Origin: Pseudodonghicola flavimaris
GTDB taxonomy: Bacteria; Pseudomonadota; Alphaproteobacteria; Rhodobacterales; Rhodobacteraceae
Reading direction: 5' to 3'
Assembly (NCBI RefSeq): GCF_030164425.1
Contig: NZ_JASNJD010000003.1
Coordinates: 310,001-374,000 of the forward strand
Length of the DNA: 64,000 bases
Shown here: in pieces, positions 53,719-62,296 of the stretch
How positions within the stretch are numbered: the first letter of the stretch is position 1
Layout: each line of letters starts with the position of its first letter
Notes under the pieces: model-generated
Databases searched by the model: none
What the model was told of the DNA's origin: nothing
The model's input: the letters and a program-made list of their open reading frames with translations, nothing else
Made by a program: the position numbers and the translations under genes

Positions 53719-55287
53719 GTGCAGAAGGTCGATCACGTCATCATTGGGACCGGCATCAACGCGCTGGTCGCCGGGGCTTTGCTGTCGCGCAAGGGCAAAC
53801 GGGTTCTGATGCTGGAACGCGAATCCCATGTCGGCGGCTGCATGATAACCACCGAGGCCACCGTGCCGGGATTCCGTCATGACGTGATGGCCGCCACCTT
53901 CGTGCTGTTCATCACCTCGCCGGCCTACGCAGAGCTGGCCGGCGATCTGGCGCAGCACGGGCTGGACTTCTGCCACACGCCGCATCCCACCGCGGTTCTA
54001 CGCCCCGACGGGCGCGCCACGGTGTTCACCACCGATCGCGCCGCCAACGTGGCCGCCTTCAACGCGCTGGCCCCCGGAGACGGGGACCAGCATGCCCGCG
54101 ACGTCGGCCGGATCGAGACCGACGCCGGGTTTCTCTTCGCGCTGCTGGGCGGCGATCTGTGGTCCGCCAAGACCGCCCGGCTGCTGGCCGGCCAGGCCTG
54201 GAAACGCGGGCTGAACGGGCTGAAGGCCTGGATCGGCGAGGCGCTGGTGCCGGCCCGCGGCTGGCTGGAAACCAGCTATGACAGCGACGACATCCGGGCG
54301 CTCTGGGCGCCCTGGGTGCTGCATTGCGGGCTGACGCCCGAATCCACCTATTCCGGCGAGATGGCCAAGGTCGTCGCCTTCGCGCTGGAGGCCGCCGGCG
54401 CCCCCATCGTCAAAGGCGGCACCGCGCGGGCGGCAGAGGCCTTCCGCAGCCTGATCGAAGCCAACGGCGGCGAGATCCGCACCGGCACCGATGTCGACCG
54501 CATCCTGGTCGAGGGCGGCCGCGCCACCGGGGTCGAGACCGCCAACGGCGACCGGATCGCCGCCGATCACGTTCTGGCCTCGGTCACGCCGGGGCAGCTT
54601 TATGGCCGGCTGCTGCGCGATCACACCAGCGCCGAAGACAGCCAGACCGCGCGCAGGTTCCGCCACGGCCGCGGCGACTTCCAGCTGCATTTCGCGCTCG
54701 ATCGCCATCCCGAATGGCTGACCGACGGGCTCGACGACGTGGCGCTGATCCACCTCTCGGACGGCATCGACGCGGTGTCGAAATCCAGCAACGAGGCCGA
54801 GCGTGGCATGCTGCCGGCCACCCCGACGATCTGCGTCGGCCAGCCGCACCGGCTGGATCCCGGCCGCTGCCCGGAGGGCAAGGCGATCCTCTGGCTGCAA
54901 ATCCCCGATGCGCCCCGGGTGATCAAGGGGGACGCCAAGGGCGAAATCGAGACCAGTGGCCAGTGGGACGAGGCCACGCGGGAAGCCTTCGCCGACCGGC
55001 TGGAGGCGATCCTCGCCACCCATATCCATGATTTCGACAAGATCAAGCTGGCGCGTCGCGCCTATTCCCCCGCCGATCTGGAAGCACTGAATATGAACCT
55101 GGTGGGCGGCGATCCCTATGGCGGGCTCTGCACCATCGACCAGTTCTTCGTCTTCCGCCCCTTCGCCGGGTCGCGCAACGGCGCCACGCCGGTCAAGGGG
55201 CTGACCCAGATCGGCGCCTCGACCCACCCGGGGCCGGGCATGGGCGGCGGCTCCGGCTATAATGCCGCCAAAAGGCTTGGCGCATGA
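53719..55287 (+). CDS. FAD-dependent oxidoreductase, phytoene-dehydrogenase-like (copy 2)
   Basis: A 522-residue flavoprotein paralogous to the one at 51241. It begins at GTG with HVIIGTGINALVAGALL, then MLERESHVGGCMITTEA, and ends with GLTQIGASTHPGPGMGGGSGYNAAKRLG, the C-terminal FAD-contact segment. Central stretches (LVEGGRATGVETANGDRIAADHV) also align with copy 1. It lies 3 bp after the hydrolase gene and overlaps the MarR gene by 4 bp, so all three are one operon. Its reaction is unknown; the pair may act successively or as a heteromer. Confidence 0.85.
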   Translation: MQKVDHVIIGTGINALVAGALLSRKGKRVLMLERESHVGGCMITTEATVPGFRHDVMAATFVLFITSPAYAELAGDLAQHGLDFCHTPHPTAVLRPDGRATVFTTDRAANVAAFNALAPGDGDQHARDVGRIETDAGFLFALLGGDLWSAKTARLLAGQAWKRGLNGLKAWIGEALVPARGWLETSYDSDDIRALWAPWVLHCGLTPESTYSGEMAKVVAFALEAAGAPIVKGGTARAAEAFRSLIEANGGEIRTGTDVDRILVEGGRATGVETANGDRIAADHVLASVTPGQLYGRLLRDHTSAEDSQTARRFRHGRGDFQLHFALDRHPEWLTDGLDDVALIHLSDGIDAVSKSSNEAERGMLPATPTICVGQPHRLDPGRCPEGKAILWLQIPDAPRVIKGDAKGEIETSGQWDEATREAFADRLEAILATHIHDFDKIKLARRAYSPADLEALNMNLVGGDPYGGLCTIDQFFVFRPFAGSRNGATPVKGLTQIGASTHPGPGMGGGSGYNAAKRLGA

Positions 55288-55760
55288 TCGGAGAGACCGC
55301 GGCATCGGAGGCGCTTCAGGCCCGCCGGCTGGGCGAGATCGGGCTGGACAATTTCCCGCCCTATCTGATGAACCGGATCATGGGCCGCTATAACGGCCGG
55401 CTGCGCGGCCAGATGGCGAGCCTCGGGTTCACCACCGCGAAGATGCGCAGCCTGTCGGTGCTGACGCTGATCGACGGCATCCTGATCCGCGACCTGTCCA
55501 GCTATGCGGTGGTGGAGCAATCGACCCTCAGCCGTACGCTGGATTCGCTGGCCGCCGACGGCCTGGTGACCCGCGAACCCGACAAGGACGACAGCCGCGC
55601 CACCCGCGTCTATGTCACCGACGAGGGGCGCGATGCCTTCGAGCGGCTCTGGCCCAGCATGTCGGACAGTTACCAGCAGATGTTCGACGGCATCCCCGAT
55701 GCCGAGCGGCAGGCCTTCGTGGCGACGCTGCACAAGATTTTGACCAACGTGAAGTTCTGA
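55284..55760 (+). CDS. MarR-family transcriptional regulator
   Basis: A 158-residue winged-helix regulator. The recognition helix region is EQSTLSRTLDSLAADGLVTRE, followed by the wing DKDDSRATRVYVTDEG with the family's D-x-R motif; flanking helices form the dimer interface. MarR proteins usually repress their own operon and release DNA on binding an aromatic ligand. It is coupled to the FAD oxidoreductase by a 4 bp overlap and lies just before iorA, so it probably controls this cluster. Confidence 0.92.
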   Translation: MIGETAASEALQARRLGEIGLDNFPPYLMNRIMGRYNGRLRGQMASLGFTTAKMRSLSVLTLIDGILIRDLSSYAVVEQSTLSRTLDSLAADGLVTREPDKDDSRATRVYVTDEGRDAFERLWPSMSDSYQQMFDGIPDAERQAFVATLHKILTNVKF

Positions 55761-55761
55761 A

Positions 55762-55786
55762 CCGGAGGCGCGGCGCGCCGCTCCGG
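55762..55786. promoter_or_regulatory. GC-rich inverted repeat between marR and iorA
   Basis: CCGGAG and CTCCGG flank a GGCGCGCC core to form a possible hairpin right after the marR stop and 45 bp before the iorA start. No T tract follows, so it could be a weak terminator, an mRNA processing hairpin or an operator. An AGAAAGGAAA ribosome site for iorA follows at about 55815. Confidence 0.3.
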
Positions 55787-55830
55787 GCCGGCATCCGCCA
55801 GCGACGACGCGAGCAAAGAAAGGAAACGAA

Positions 55831-57978
55831 ATGGCTGAACGGTCATTTGCAAGGGAAGTGCAGGATCTGCGGCTGGGCAAGGGCGAGACCTTTACCGGCG
55901 AAGGCATTCTGGCGATCACCAAAGCGCTCCTTGAAAACGGTGTCGGATATGTCGGCGGCTATCAGGGCGCGCCGATCTCGCACCTGATGGACGTGCTCGC
56001 CGATGCGGAGGAGCTGCTGGGCGAACTCGGCGTGCGGTTCGAGGCCAACGCCTCGGAAGCCGCCGCCGCCGCCATGCTGGCGGCCTCGGTCCATTACCCC
56101 ATTCGCGGTGCAGTCACCTTCAAGGCGCCGGTGGGGGTCAACGTCGCCTCCGACGCGCTGGCCAACCTCGCCTCCTCCGGCGTCAACGGCGGCGCGCTGA
56201 TCATCATCGGCGAGGATTACGGCGAAGGCTCCTCGATCATGCAGGAGCGCAGCCATCCGTTTGCGATGAAATCGCAGATCTGGCTTCTGGACCCGCGACC
56301 CAGCCTGCCCTCCATCGTCAAGGCGGTGGGCGACGGGTTCGAGCTGAGCGAGGCGTCGAACACGCCGGTGATGCTGACTGTGCGGATCCGCGCCTGCCAT
56401 GTCACCGGCAGCTTCGAATGCCGCGACAACAAGCGGCCGAAGATGACGGTCAAACAGGCGCTGGCCGAGCCCAGGAAGGATTTCAACCGGGTGGTGCTGC
56501 CGCCGGCCTCCTTCGTGCATGAACACGACAAGATCGACAACCGCTGGCCCGCGGCCGAGAAATACATCGTCGAGAACGGGCTGAACGAATTCTTCGGCCC
56601 CGACAGCTCGAAGATCGGCCTGATCTGCCAGGGCGGCATGTACAACGGCGTGATCCGGGCGCTGCAGCGGCTGGGGCTGGCCGATATCTACGGCAATTCG
56701 CAAATCCCGATCTACTGCCTGAACGTCACCTATCCGCTGGTGGATTCCGAGTTCACCGACTTCGTCAAGGACAAGGACGGCGTGCTGGTGATCGAGGAAG
56801 GCCAGCCCGAGTTCATCGAACAGGCCTTTGCCACCTTCGTGCTGCGCAACGGGCTGAAGGTGCGGCTGCATGGCAAGGACATGCTGCCGATGGCCGGCGA
56901 ATACACCGGCCAGGTGATGCTGGACGGGATCACCGGCTTTCTCAAGGAACACGCCCCCGACCTGCTGCCGGGACAGATGCGCGCGCCCAACAAGCCGGCG
57001 CCGGCGATCCCGGATCTGTCCAAGACCGTGCCGACCCGGCCGCCGGGGTTCTGCACCGGCTGCCCGGAACGGCCGATCTTCGCTGCGATGAAGCTGGTGC
57101 AGGAGGAACTGGGCGAACATCAGATCACCGGCGATATCGGCTGCCACCTCTTCGCCTGCCTGCCGCCGTTCGAGGTCGGCGGCTCGACCATGGGATATGG
57201 CCTCGGCCCCGCCTCCAACGCGGCCTTCGACGGCGGCGGCGACAAGCGGGCGATCTCCATCGTCGGCGACGGCGGCTTCTGGCACAACGGGCTGTCGTCC
57301 TCGATCGGCAACATGGTGTTCAACAAGTCCGACAGCGTGGCGGTAATCGTCGACAACTATTACTCGGCGGCCACCGGTGGACAGGACATCCTGTCGTCGC
57401 GCGCCAACAACGCCACCAAGTCGACGCAGAACCCGATCACCGATGCGGTGAAGGGCGTCGGCGTCAAATGGGTGCGCCAGATCGACCGCACCTATGACGT
57501 GCCGAAGATGCGCGAGATCCTGCATGAGGCGCTGACCACCGAGGAGACCGGACCGAAGGTTATCGTCGCCTCCTCCGAATGCATGCTGAACCGGCAGCGG
57601 CGCGAAAAGCCGATTCGCAACAAGGCGATCAAGGACGGTCTCAGGGTCGAGGTGCCGCGGTTCGGTGTCGATGAGGATATCTGCACCGGCGATCATGCCT
57701 GTATCCGCCTGTCCGGCTGCCCGTCGCTGTCGCTGAAGACACTGGACGACCCGCTGCGCGACGATCCCATCGCCCATATCGACCAGTCCTGCGTCGGCTG
57801 CGGCAACTGCGGCGAGGTGGCCGATGCCGCCGTCCTCTGCCCCAGCTTCTACCGCGCCGACGTGATCCACAACGCCACCTGGTACGAAAAGCTGTGGCAG
57901 GGCGTCACCGCCGGCACGATCCGCTGGCTGCAAAGCCGCCGCGCCGCCAAGCGCCTCGAATTCCCGGAGACCGTCTGA
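55831..57978 (+). CDS. iorA: Indolepyruvate ferredoxin oxidoreductase, alpha subunit
   Basis: A 715-residue TPP enzyme that, with IorB, decarboxylates arylpyruvates to arylacetyl-CoA while reducing ferredoxin. The N-terminal pyrimidine-binding domain has GYVGGYQGAPISHL and a Glu/Ala-rich helix; the TPP diphosphate domain has GDIGCHLF and VGDGGFWHNGL with VDNYYSAATGGQ. The C-terminal ferredoxin-like part has a complete C-x2-C-x2-C-x8-CP set (SCVGCGNCG...CP) and an irregular second set (DICTGDHACIRLSGCP), a form I recall from aerobic proteobacterial IorA. The stop shares a base with iorB (TGATG). Confidence 0.92.
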   Translation: MAERSFAREVQDLRLGKGETFTGEGILAITKALLENGVGYVGGYQGAPISHLMDVLADAEELLGELGVRFEANASEAAAAAMLAASVHYPIRGAVTFKAPVGVNVASDALANLASSGVNGGALIIIGEDYGEGSSIMQERSHPFAMKSQIWLLDPRPSLPSIVKAVGDGFELSEASNTPVMLTVRIRACHVTGSFECRDNKRPKMTVKQALAEPRKDFNRVVLPPASFVHEHDKIDNRWPAAEKYIVENGLNEFFGPDSSKIGLICQGGMYNGVIRALQRLGLADIYGNSQIPIYCLNVTYPLVDSEFTDFVKDKDGVLVIEEGQPEFIEQAFATFVLRNGLKVRLHGKDMLPMAGEYTGQVMLDGITGFLKEHAPDLLPGQMRAPNKPAPAIPDLSKTVPTRPPGFCTGCPERPIFAAMKLVQEELGEHQITGDIGCHLFACLPPFEVGGSTMGYGLGPASNAAFDGGGDKRAISIVGDGGFWHNGLSSSIGNMVFNKSDSVAVIVDNYYSAATGGQDILSSRANNATKSTQNPITDAVKGVGVKWVRQIDRTYDVPKMREILHEALTTEETGPKVIVASSECMLNRQRREKPIRNKAIKDGLRVEVPRFGVDEDICTGDHACIRLSGCPSLSLKTLDDPLRDDPIAHIDQSCVGCGNCGEVADAAVLCPSFYRADVIHNATWYEKLWQGVTAGTIRWLQSRRAAKRLEFPETV

Positions 57979-59534
57979 TGACCATCCAGCAAGCTCTGGC
58001 ACCGCGCCAGCCCGATGAGAAACTGACCACCATCATCAAGCTCGCCATCATGGCCGTCGGCGGCCAGGGCGGTGGCGTGCTGACCAACTGGATCGAGGCG
58101 ACCGCGCGGTCGCAGGGCTATGCCTGTCAGGCGACCTCGGTCGCCGGCGTCGCGCAGCGCACCGGCGCCACGATCTATTACGTCGAAATGGCACCGATGG
58201 GCGATGGCGTGGCGCCAGTCTTCTCGCTGGCGCCCTCCGCCGGCGATGTCGATGTGCTGATCGCTGCCGAGATGATGGAGGCCGGCCGCGCCATCCTGCG
58301 CGGCTTTGTCACCCCCGACCGCACCACCCTGATCGCCTCGACCCACCGGGCGCTGGCGGTGTCGGAGAAGATGGTGCCCGGCGACGGCATCGCCAGTTCC
58401 GACGAGGTGCGCGCCGCCGCCGAGGTCGCCGCCGACAAGCTGATCATGTTCGACATGGACAGCCTGGCGATCCAGAACGGGTCGGTCATTTCCTCCTCGC
58501 TCTTCGGGGCGCTGGCGGGCTCGGGGGCCCTGCCCTTCCCGCGGGAGGCCTTCGAGGCCGCGATCCGCGCCTCCGGCAAGGGGGTGGAGGCGTCGCTCCG
58601 CGCCTTCTCCGCCGCCTATGACCGGGCGCAGAACGCCGCCGTCGATCCCGCGCAGGCGGACCAGGCGAAACCGGCCGCCGCCGCCCTCGCCCCCGAAGGC
58701 CCCGCCGCGCTGATGCGGGACTGGCAGGCGCTGACCGATCGCGTCCTGGCCCTGCCCGCCCCGGCGCAGGAGATGGCGCTGCACGGGCTGCGCAAGGTGG
58801 TGAAGTTCCAGGATGTCGCCTATGGCGCCGAATACATGGACCGGCTGGAAGAGATCGCCGCGCTGGACGATGCGGCGCACGGTTTCGTCCTGACGGCGGA
58901 GGCGGCGAAATACATCGCCAACGCCATGGCCTATGACGATGTGATCCGGGTCGCCGACCTGAAGACCCGCGGCGCCCGGTTCGACCGGATCAAGGCGCAT
59001 ATGGGCTCGGGCGACCGCCCCGTGGCGCTGACCGAGTTCATGCACCCCCGCGCCGAGGAGATCGCCGGCATGATGCCTGCCGCCATGGGCGCCCGCTGGG
59101 AGGCGAACCCCAAGGCGATGGCGCGGCTGGATCGCTGGTTCAACAAGGGCCGCCGCTTGCGCACCCACAAGCTGGGAAATTTCCTGATGCTCTATGTGCT
59201 GGGCGGCCTGCGCGGCTATCGCCGCCGGACCCTGCGCCACAAATACGAACAGGAGCATCTGGCCCGCTGGCTCGACACCGTGAAGGGCGCCGTGGCCGGG
59301 CATTACGCCTTTGCGGTCGAACTGATCCGTTGCCGCCGGCTGATCAAGGGTTATTCCGACACCCATGCGCGCGGGCTGTCGAAATTCGACAAGGTGATGC
59401 AGGCCGCCGAGCTGGTTCGGGCGCGCGAGGATGGCGCCGACTGGGTCGCCCGCCTGCGCGAGGCGGCGTTGCAGGACGAGAAGGGCGCGGCGCTGGATGG
59501 CGCCATCCTGACCGTGCGCAGTTTCGCCGGCTGA
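57978..59534 (+). CDS. iorB: Indolepyruvate ferredoxin oxidoreductase, beta subunit with C-terminal extension
   Basis: A 518-residue subunit. Residues about 20-210 form the gamma-type domain of 2-oxoacid:ferredoxin oxidoreductases (IMAVGGQGGGVLTNWI, TSVAGVAQRTGATIYYVEM, VLIAAEMMEAGRA) that binds CoA. The remaining 300 residues are a helical extension of the DUF6537 kind (FMHPRAEEIAGMMP, FNKGRRLRTHKLGNFLML). Archaeal IorB is only about 200 residues, so this is the long proteobacterial form. The ATG at 57978 overlaps the iorA stop by one base. Confidence 0.9.
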   Translation: MTIQQALAPRQPDEKLTTIIKLAIMAVGGQGGGVLTNWIEATARSQGYACQATSVAGVAQRTGATIYYVEMAPMGDGVAPVFSLAPSAGDVDVLIAAEMMEAGRAILRGFVTPDRTTLIASTHRALAVSEKMVPGDGIASSDEVRAAAEVAADKLIMFDMDSLAIQNGSVISSSLFGALAGSGALPFPREAFEAAIRASGKGVEASLRAFSAAYDRAQNAAVDPAQADQAKPAAAALAPEGPAALMRDWQALTDRVLALPAPAQEMALHGLRKVVKFQDVAYGAEYMDRLEEIAALDDAAHGFVLTAEAAKYIANAMAYDDVIRVADLKTRGARFDRIKAHMGSGDRPVALTEFMHPRAEEIAGMMPAAMGARWEANPKAMARLDRWFNKGRRLRTHKLGNFLMLYVLGGLRGYRRRTLRHKYEQEHLARWLDTVKGAVAGHYAFAVELIRCRRLIKGYSDTHARGLSKFDKVMQAAELVRAREDGADWVARLREAALQDEKGAALDGAILTVRSFAG

Positions 59535-59594
59535 CCGGACGCGGATCGACCGCTCAGGGAATACCGGCGTTTCCACCTCGCGCCGGTATATGCG

Positions 59595-59627
59595 AGAAAG
59601 CCCGTCAATTACGGCGGGCTTTCTTTT
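59595..59627 (+). terminator. Rho-independent terminator of iorAB
   Basis: AGAAAGCCCG, a 10-base loop and CGGGCTTTCT form a perfect 10 bp stem directly followed by TTTT, 60 bp after the iorB stop. This is the clearest intrinsic terminator in the window and ends the plus-strand operon. Confidence 0.88.
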
Positions 59628-59671
59628 GCGCAGACGGCCCGGACAGGCTCGCCTCGCCCCGGTTTCACCGC

Positions 59672-59706
59672 AAACAAAACGCCCGGCGCATACATGCACC
59701 GGGCGT
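59672..59706 (-). terminator. Rho-independent terminator of the flavin reductase operon
   Basis: Read on the minus strand, ACGCCCGG, a 12-base loop and CCGGGCGT form a perfect 8 bp stem followed by TTTGTTTG. It lies 26 bp past the flavin reductase stop and faces the iorAB terminator, so the two converging operons are insulated from each other. Confidence 0.8.
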
Positions 59707-59732
59707 CTTCGGGGACCCGACGGGACAGGCCC

Positions 59733-60233
59733 TTAATCGTCCTTCGGCGCCAGTGCCCGGAAGGCGGAACGCTCATAAAGCAGCGCCTCCCCCTCGCCGA
59801 AGCGCGCCTCGCGGATCTGGCCGATATAGACCATGTGACTGCCCGCCTCGATCTGCTCCGACACCTCGCAGGAGAGGCTGAGGAGCGCATCGGCCAGATA
59901 GGGCAGCCCCTGGTCGTCGTCGCGCCAGTTGCCGGCGGCGAACTTCTCCTCTCCGGTCACCCCGCCGGCACCGGCGAAGCGCAGCGCCAGATCGCCGGCC
60001 TCCTGCCCCAGCAGGTTGACGGCGAAACGTCCGGTCTGGCCGACGCTGGCGCAGGTGCCGGTCTTGCGGTTCAGGCAGACCAGCAGGCTCGGCGGCTCCG
60101 CCGTCACCGAACAGACCGCGGTGGCGGTGATACCGCGCCGCTCCGCGCCGTCCCGGGTGGTGATCACCGTGACCACCCCGGGAAACCGGCTCATCGCGTC
60201 GCGGAAGATATCGGCCGAAATCCCCATGCCCAT
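59733..60233 (-). CDS. Flavin reductase, two-component monooxygenase partner (StyB/HpaC type)
   Basis: A 166-residue flavin:NAD(P)H reductase-like protein. It has FRDAMSRFPGVVTVITT, GITATAVCSVTAEPPSLLVCLNR and FAVNLLGQEAGDLALRF, the flavin-binding split-barrel hallmarks of the HpaC/StyB family. It would supply reduced FAD to the monooxygenase, whose gene ends 1 bp upstream on the same strand. It is the last gene of the SDR-monooxygenase-reductase operon and is followed by a strong terminator. Confidence 0.92.
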   Translation of the reverse strand: MGMGISADIFRDAMSRFPGVVTVITTRDGAERRGITATAVCSVTAEPPSLLVCLNRKTGTCASVGQTGRFAVNLLGQEAGDLALRFAGAGGVTGEEKFAAGNWRDDDQGLPYLADALLSLSCEVSEQIEAGSHMVYIGQIREARFGEGEALLYERSAFRALAPKDD

Positions 60234-60234
60234 C

Positions 60235-61467
60235 TCAGGCCGCCTTCAGATCCTGCAGATAGGCCGCCGCCGCCTCCGGCTCGGCGAACCAGGGGAAGAA
60301 GTCGCGCGGATCGTCGAAACCGTTGGCGATCCGATGCGCCAGTTCCGGCACTGCGCAGGCGGTCCCCATGATCTCCAGCACGAAATCGGGCGGCGGCATC
60401 AGCATCATGTTGGTCCATTTGACCACCCATTGCGCATAGGCCCAATAGGCATCGAAAGTGCCCTGCATCCAGGCCGCATCAAAGGGCTGGTCGCCATGAT
60501 CGAGGATCCGGGTCAGATAGGCCGCCGCCGCCTTGCCGGCATTGTTCGACCCCTGGCCGGTGATCGGATCGTTCAGGCAGACCGCATCGCCCAGCCCCAG
60601 CACCTGCCGGCCCGAGGGCAGCGTGGCGACGGGTTTGCGCACCGTCGGCGGGAACCGCCCTGCCAGCCGGCCGTTGTCATCGGTCAGTTCGATGGCGCCG
60701 CAGCGCTCGGCCTCCCAGGGCAGGAAGGTATCAAGGATGGATTTCGAGACCTCCAGATGCTGGTCCGGGCTGGTGACATCCTTCCAGCAATCCATCGGGC
60801 CGCCGGGAATCCCCTCGAAGACCATGATCTCACAGGGGCCCGTGGTGGTCAGCGCCGGGAAGACGAAATATTCGCCCACGCCGGGGATCAGGTTGAAACA
60901 GACCGCCGAATGGTCCGGGCGCGGGGTCATGCCCGTGACATAGGTCAGCGCCAATGCCCGCTGCGGCCTGTCGAAGGGGGATCTTTCCGCGTCGCGGGCG
61001 AACAGCGCACCGATCTCCCCCTTGCCGGAGGCGACGATGACCAGATCGTCCTCGGCGGCATAGGCCTCAAGCTCGGCGATGCCGGCCTCGGCGATCACCA
61101 GCTCGCCGCCCAGCCGGGTGAATTCCGCCAGCCAGCGCGGCATCTTCACCCGCTGGTCGACCGAGAAGGCGTCGCGGTCGAGCCGCCCGACCCAGTCGAT
61201 CGCCTTGGCGCCCTTCTGCTCGGGGTGCGGCACGGTAAAGCTGATCCCCTGCACCGGCGGGCAGACATCGGACCAGAAGTCGATCCCCAGATCGCGCTCA
61301 TGCTGGATCGAGGCGCCGAACATGCACTGGCTGGACAGCACCCGCCCGGCTGCGATTTCCTCGGCAGTGCGGTTCTGCACCACGCGGACCTGATGGCCGG
61401 CCTTCAGCAGACCGATCCCCAGCTGCAGACCCGACTGGCCGCCGCCGACAATTGTGAATTTTCTCAT
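60235..61467 (-). CDS. Styrene/indole monooxygenase-type FAD oxygenase (StyA family)
   Basis: A 410-residue FAD-dependent epoxidase. The N-terminal FAD motif is FTIVGGGQSGLQLG (Gly8 to Gly13), and GDAVCLNDPITGQGSNNAG forms the second FAD site; the FGASIQHERDLG region resembles StyA. Such enzymes use FADH2 from a StyB reductase to epoxidise styrene or oxidise indole at C2-C3. The ATG at 61467 is chosen because AGGGA lies eight bases upstream; the ATG three codons earlier is too near it. Given iorAB and the isatin-hydrolase-like gene nearby, an indolic substrate is favoured over styrene. Confidence 0.88.
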   Translation of the reverse strand: MRKFTIVGGGQSGLQLGIGLLKAGHQVRVVQNRTAEEIAAGRVLSSQCMFGASIQHERDLGIDFWSDVCPPVQGISFTVPHPEQKGAKAIDWVGRLDRDAFSVDQRVKMPRWLAEFTRLGGELVIAEAGIAELEAYAAEDDLVIVASGKGEIGALFARDAERSPFDRPQRALALTYVTGMTPRPDHSAVCFNLIPGVGEYFVFPALTTTGPCEIMVFEGIPGGPMDCWKDVTSPDQHLEVSKSILDTFLPWEAERCGAIELTDDNGRLAGRFPPTVRKPVATLPSGRQVLGLGDAVCLNDPITGQGSNNAGKAAAAYLTRILDHGDQPFDAAWMQGTFDAYWAYAQWVVKWTNMMLMPPPDFVLEIMGTACAVPELAHRIANGFDDPRDFFPWFAEPEAAAAYLQDLKAA

Positions 61468-61501
61468 TTTTCTCATCCCTGTTGGTGGTTGCGGGTCCGG
61501 A

Positions 61502-62278
61502 TCATTCCATCAGCAGCGGAATGGCCGGTTTCGCCTGTTCCGGCCCCATCGCGGTATAGCCGCCGTCGACGCGGATATCGGTGCCGGTGATGAAGCTCGC
61601 CTCGTCCGACAGCAGGAACAGGATGGCATTGGCCACCTCCTCCGGATCGCCGGTGCGGCCCAGCAGGTGGAAGGGCGCGGCGACCTTGTCGGTCTTGGCA
61701 CGGTCGCCCCCCGACAGCTCATCCATGATGTTCGACCAGGTCCAGCCCGGCGACACCGCGTTCACCCGGATGCCCTCGGGCGCCAGATCCATCGCCTGAT
61801 TGCGGGTCAGTTGCAGGATCGCTGCCTTGGAGACGGGGTAAAGCCAGCGCCCGGTCTGCGCCACCCGGGCCGAGATCGACCCGAAGTTGACGATGGCGCC
61901 CTTGTTCTTCGCCAGCTCCGCCCGCGCCGCCTGCATCAGCATGACCGAACCGACGATATTGACGTCGAGCGCATCCAGCCATTCCGCCCGTGTCGAATCC
62001 GCCCCGTTGTCCAGATAGGTGCAGGCGACATTGACCAGAAAGTCGATCCGGCCGAAGGCCTCCACGGTCGCGGCGACCAGCGCTGCGATCTGATCGTCCT
62101 GGCGGATGTCGGTTTCCTTGAAGACCACCCCATCGGCTTCCAGCGGCCTGCCGTTGGCGACATCGATATCCGCCGCCATCACCCGCACGCCGGCGGCGCG
62201 CAACGACCGCACCACCGCCTGGCCGATCTTGGTCGAGGCCCCGGGAACGATGGCAACCTTGCCGTCCAGTCCCTTCAT
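61502..62278 (-). CDS. Short-chain dehydrogenase/reductase in the monooxygenase operon
   Basis: A 258-residue SDR. The nucleotide-binding segment is VPGASTKIGQ (a variant of TGxxxGxG), the catalytic Ser134-Tyr147-Lys151 are in NFGSISARV and YPVSKAA, and NNAG is replaced by N-V-A-C. It begins the operon followed by the StyA-like oxygenase (34 bp gap) and flavin reductase. In indole-oxidising clusters an SDR acts on the dihydroxyindoline or related oxygenation product, and a similar role is inferred here. A CAGGGAG ribosome site and a palindrome lie just upstream. Confidence 0.88.
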   Translation of the reverse strand: MKGLDGKVAIVPGASTKIGQAVVRSLRAAGVRVMAADIDVANGRPLEADGVVFKETDIRQDDQIAALVAATVEAFGRIDFLVNVACTYLDNGADSTRAEWLDALDVNIVGSVMLMQAARAELAKNKGAIVNFGSISARVAQTGRWLYPVSKAAILQLTRNQAMDLAPEGIRVNAVSPGWTWSNIMDELSGGDRAKTDKVAAPFHLLGRTGDPEEVANAILFLLSDEASFITGTDIRVDGGYTAMGPEQAKPAIPLLME

Positions 62279-62296
62279 TTTCGAACTCCCTGTCAG

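Noticed and set aside
55843-58002. 719-codon minus-strand open frame opposite iorA
   Set aside because: Exact antisense of a gene with clear TPP and Fe-S motifs; composition typical of a GC-rich shadow frame.
59535-59732. Small RNA gene between iorB and the flavin reductase
   Set aside because: The two hairpins are better explained as back-to-back intrinsic terminators for the converging operons; no promoter is seen for an independent transcript.
60235-62278. Styrene degradation operon
   Set aside because: No styrene oxide isomerase or phenylacetaldehyde dehydrogenase gene is present, and the neighbouring iorAB and isatin-hydrolase-like genes fit an indolic compound better.
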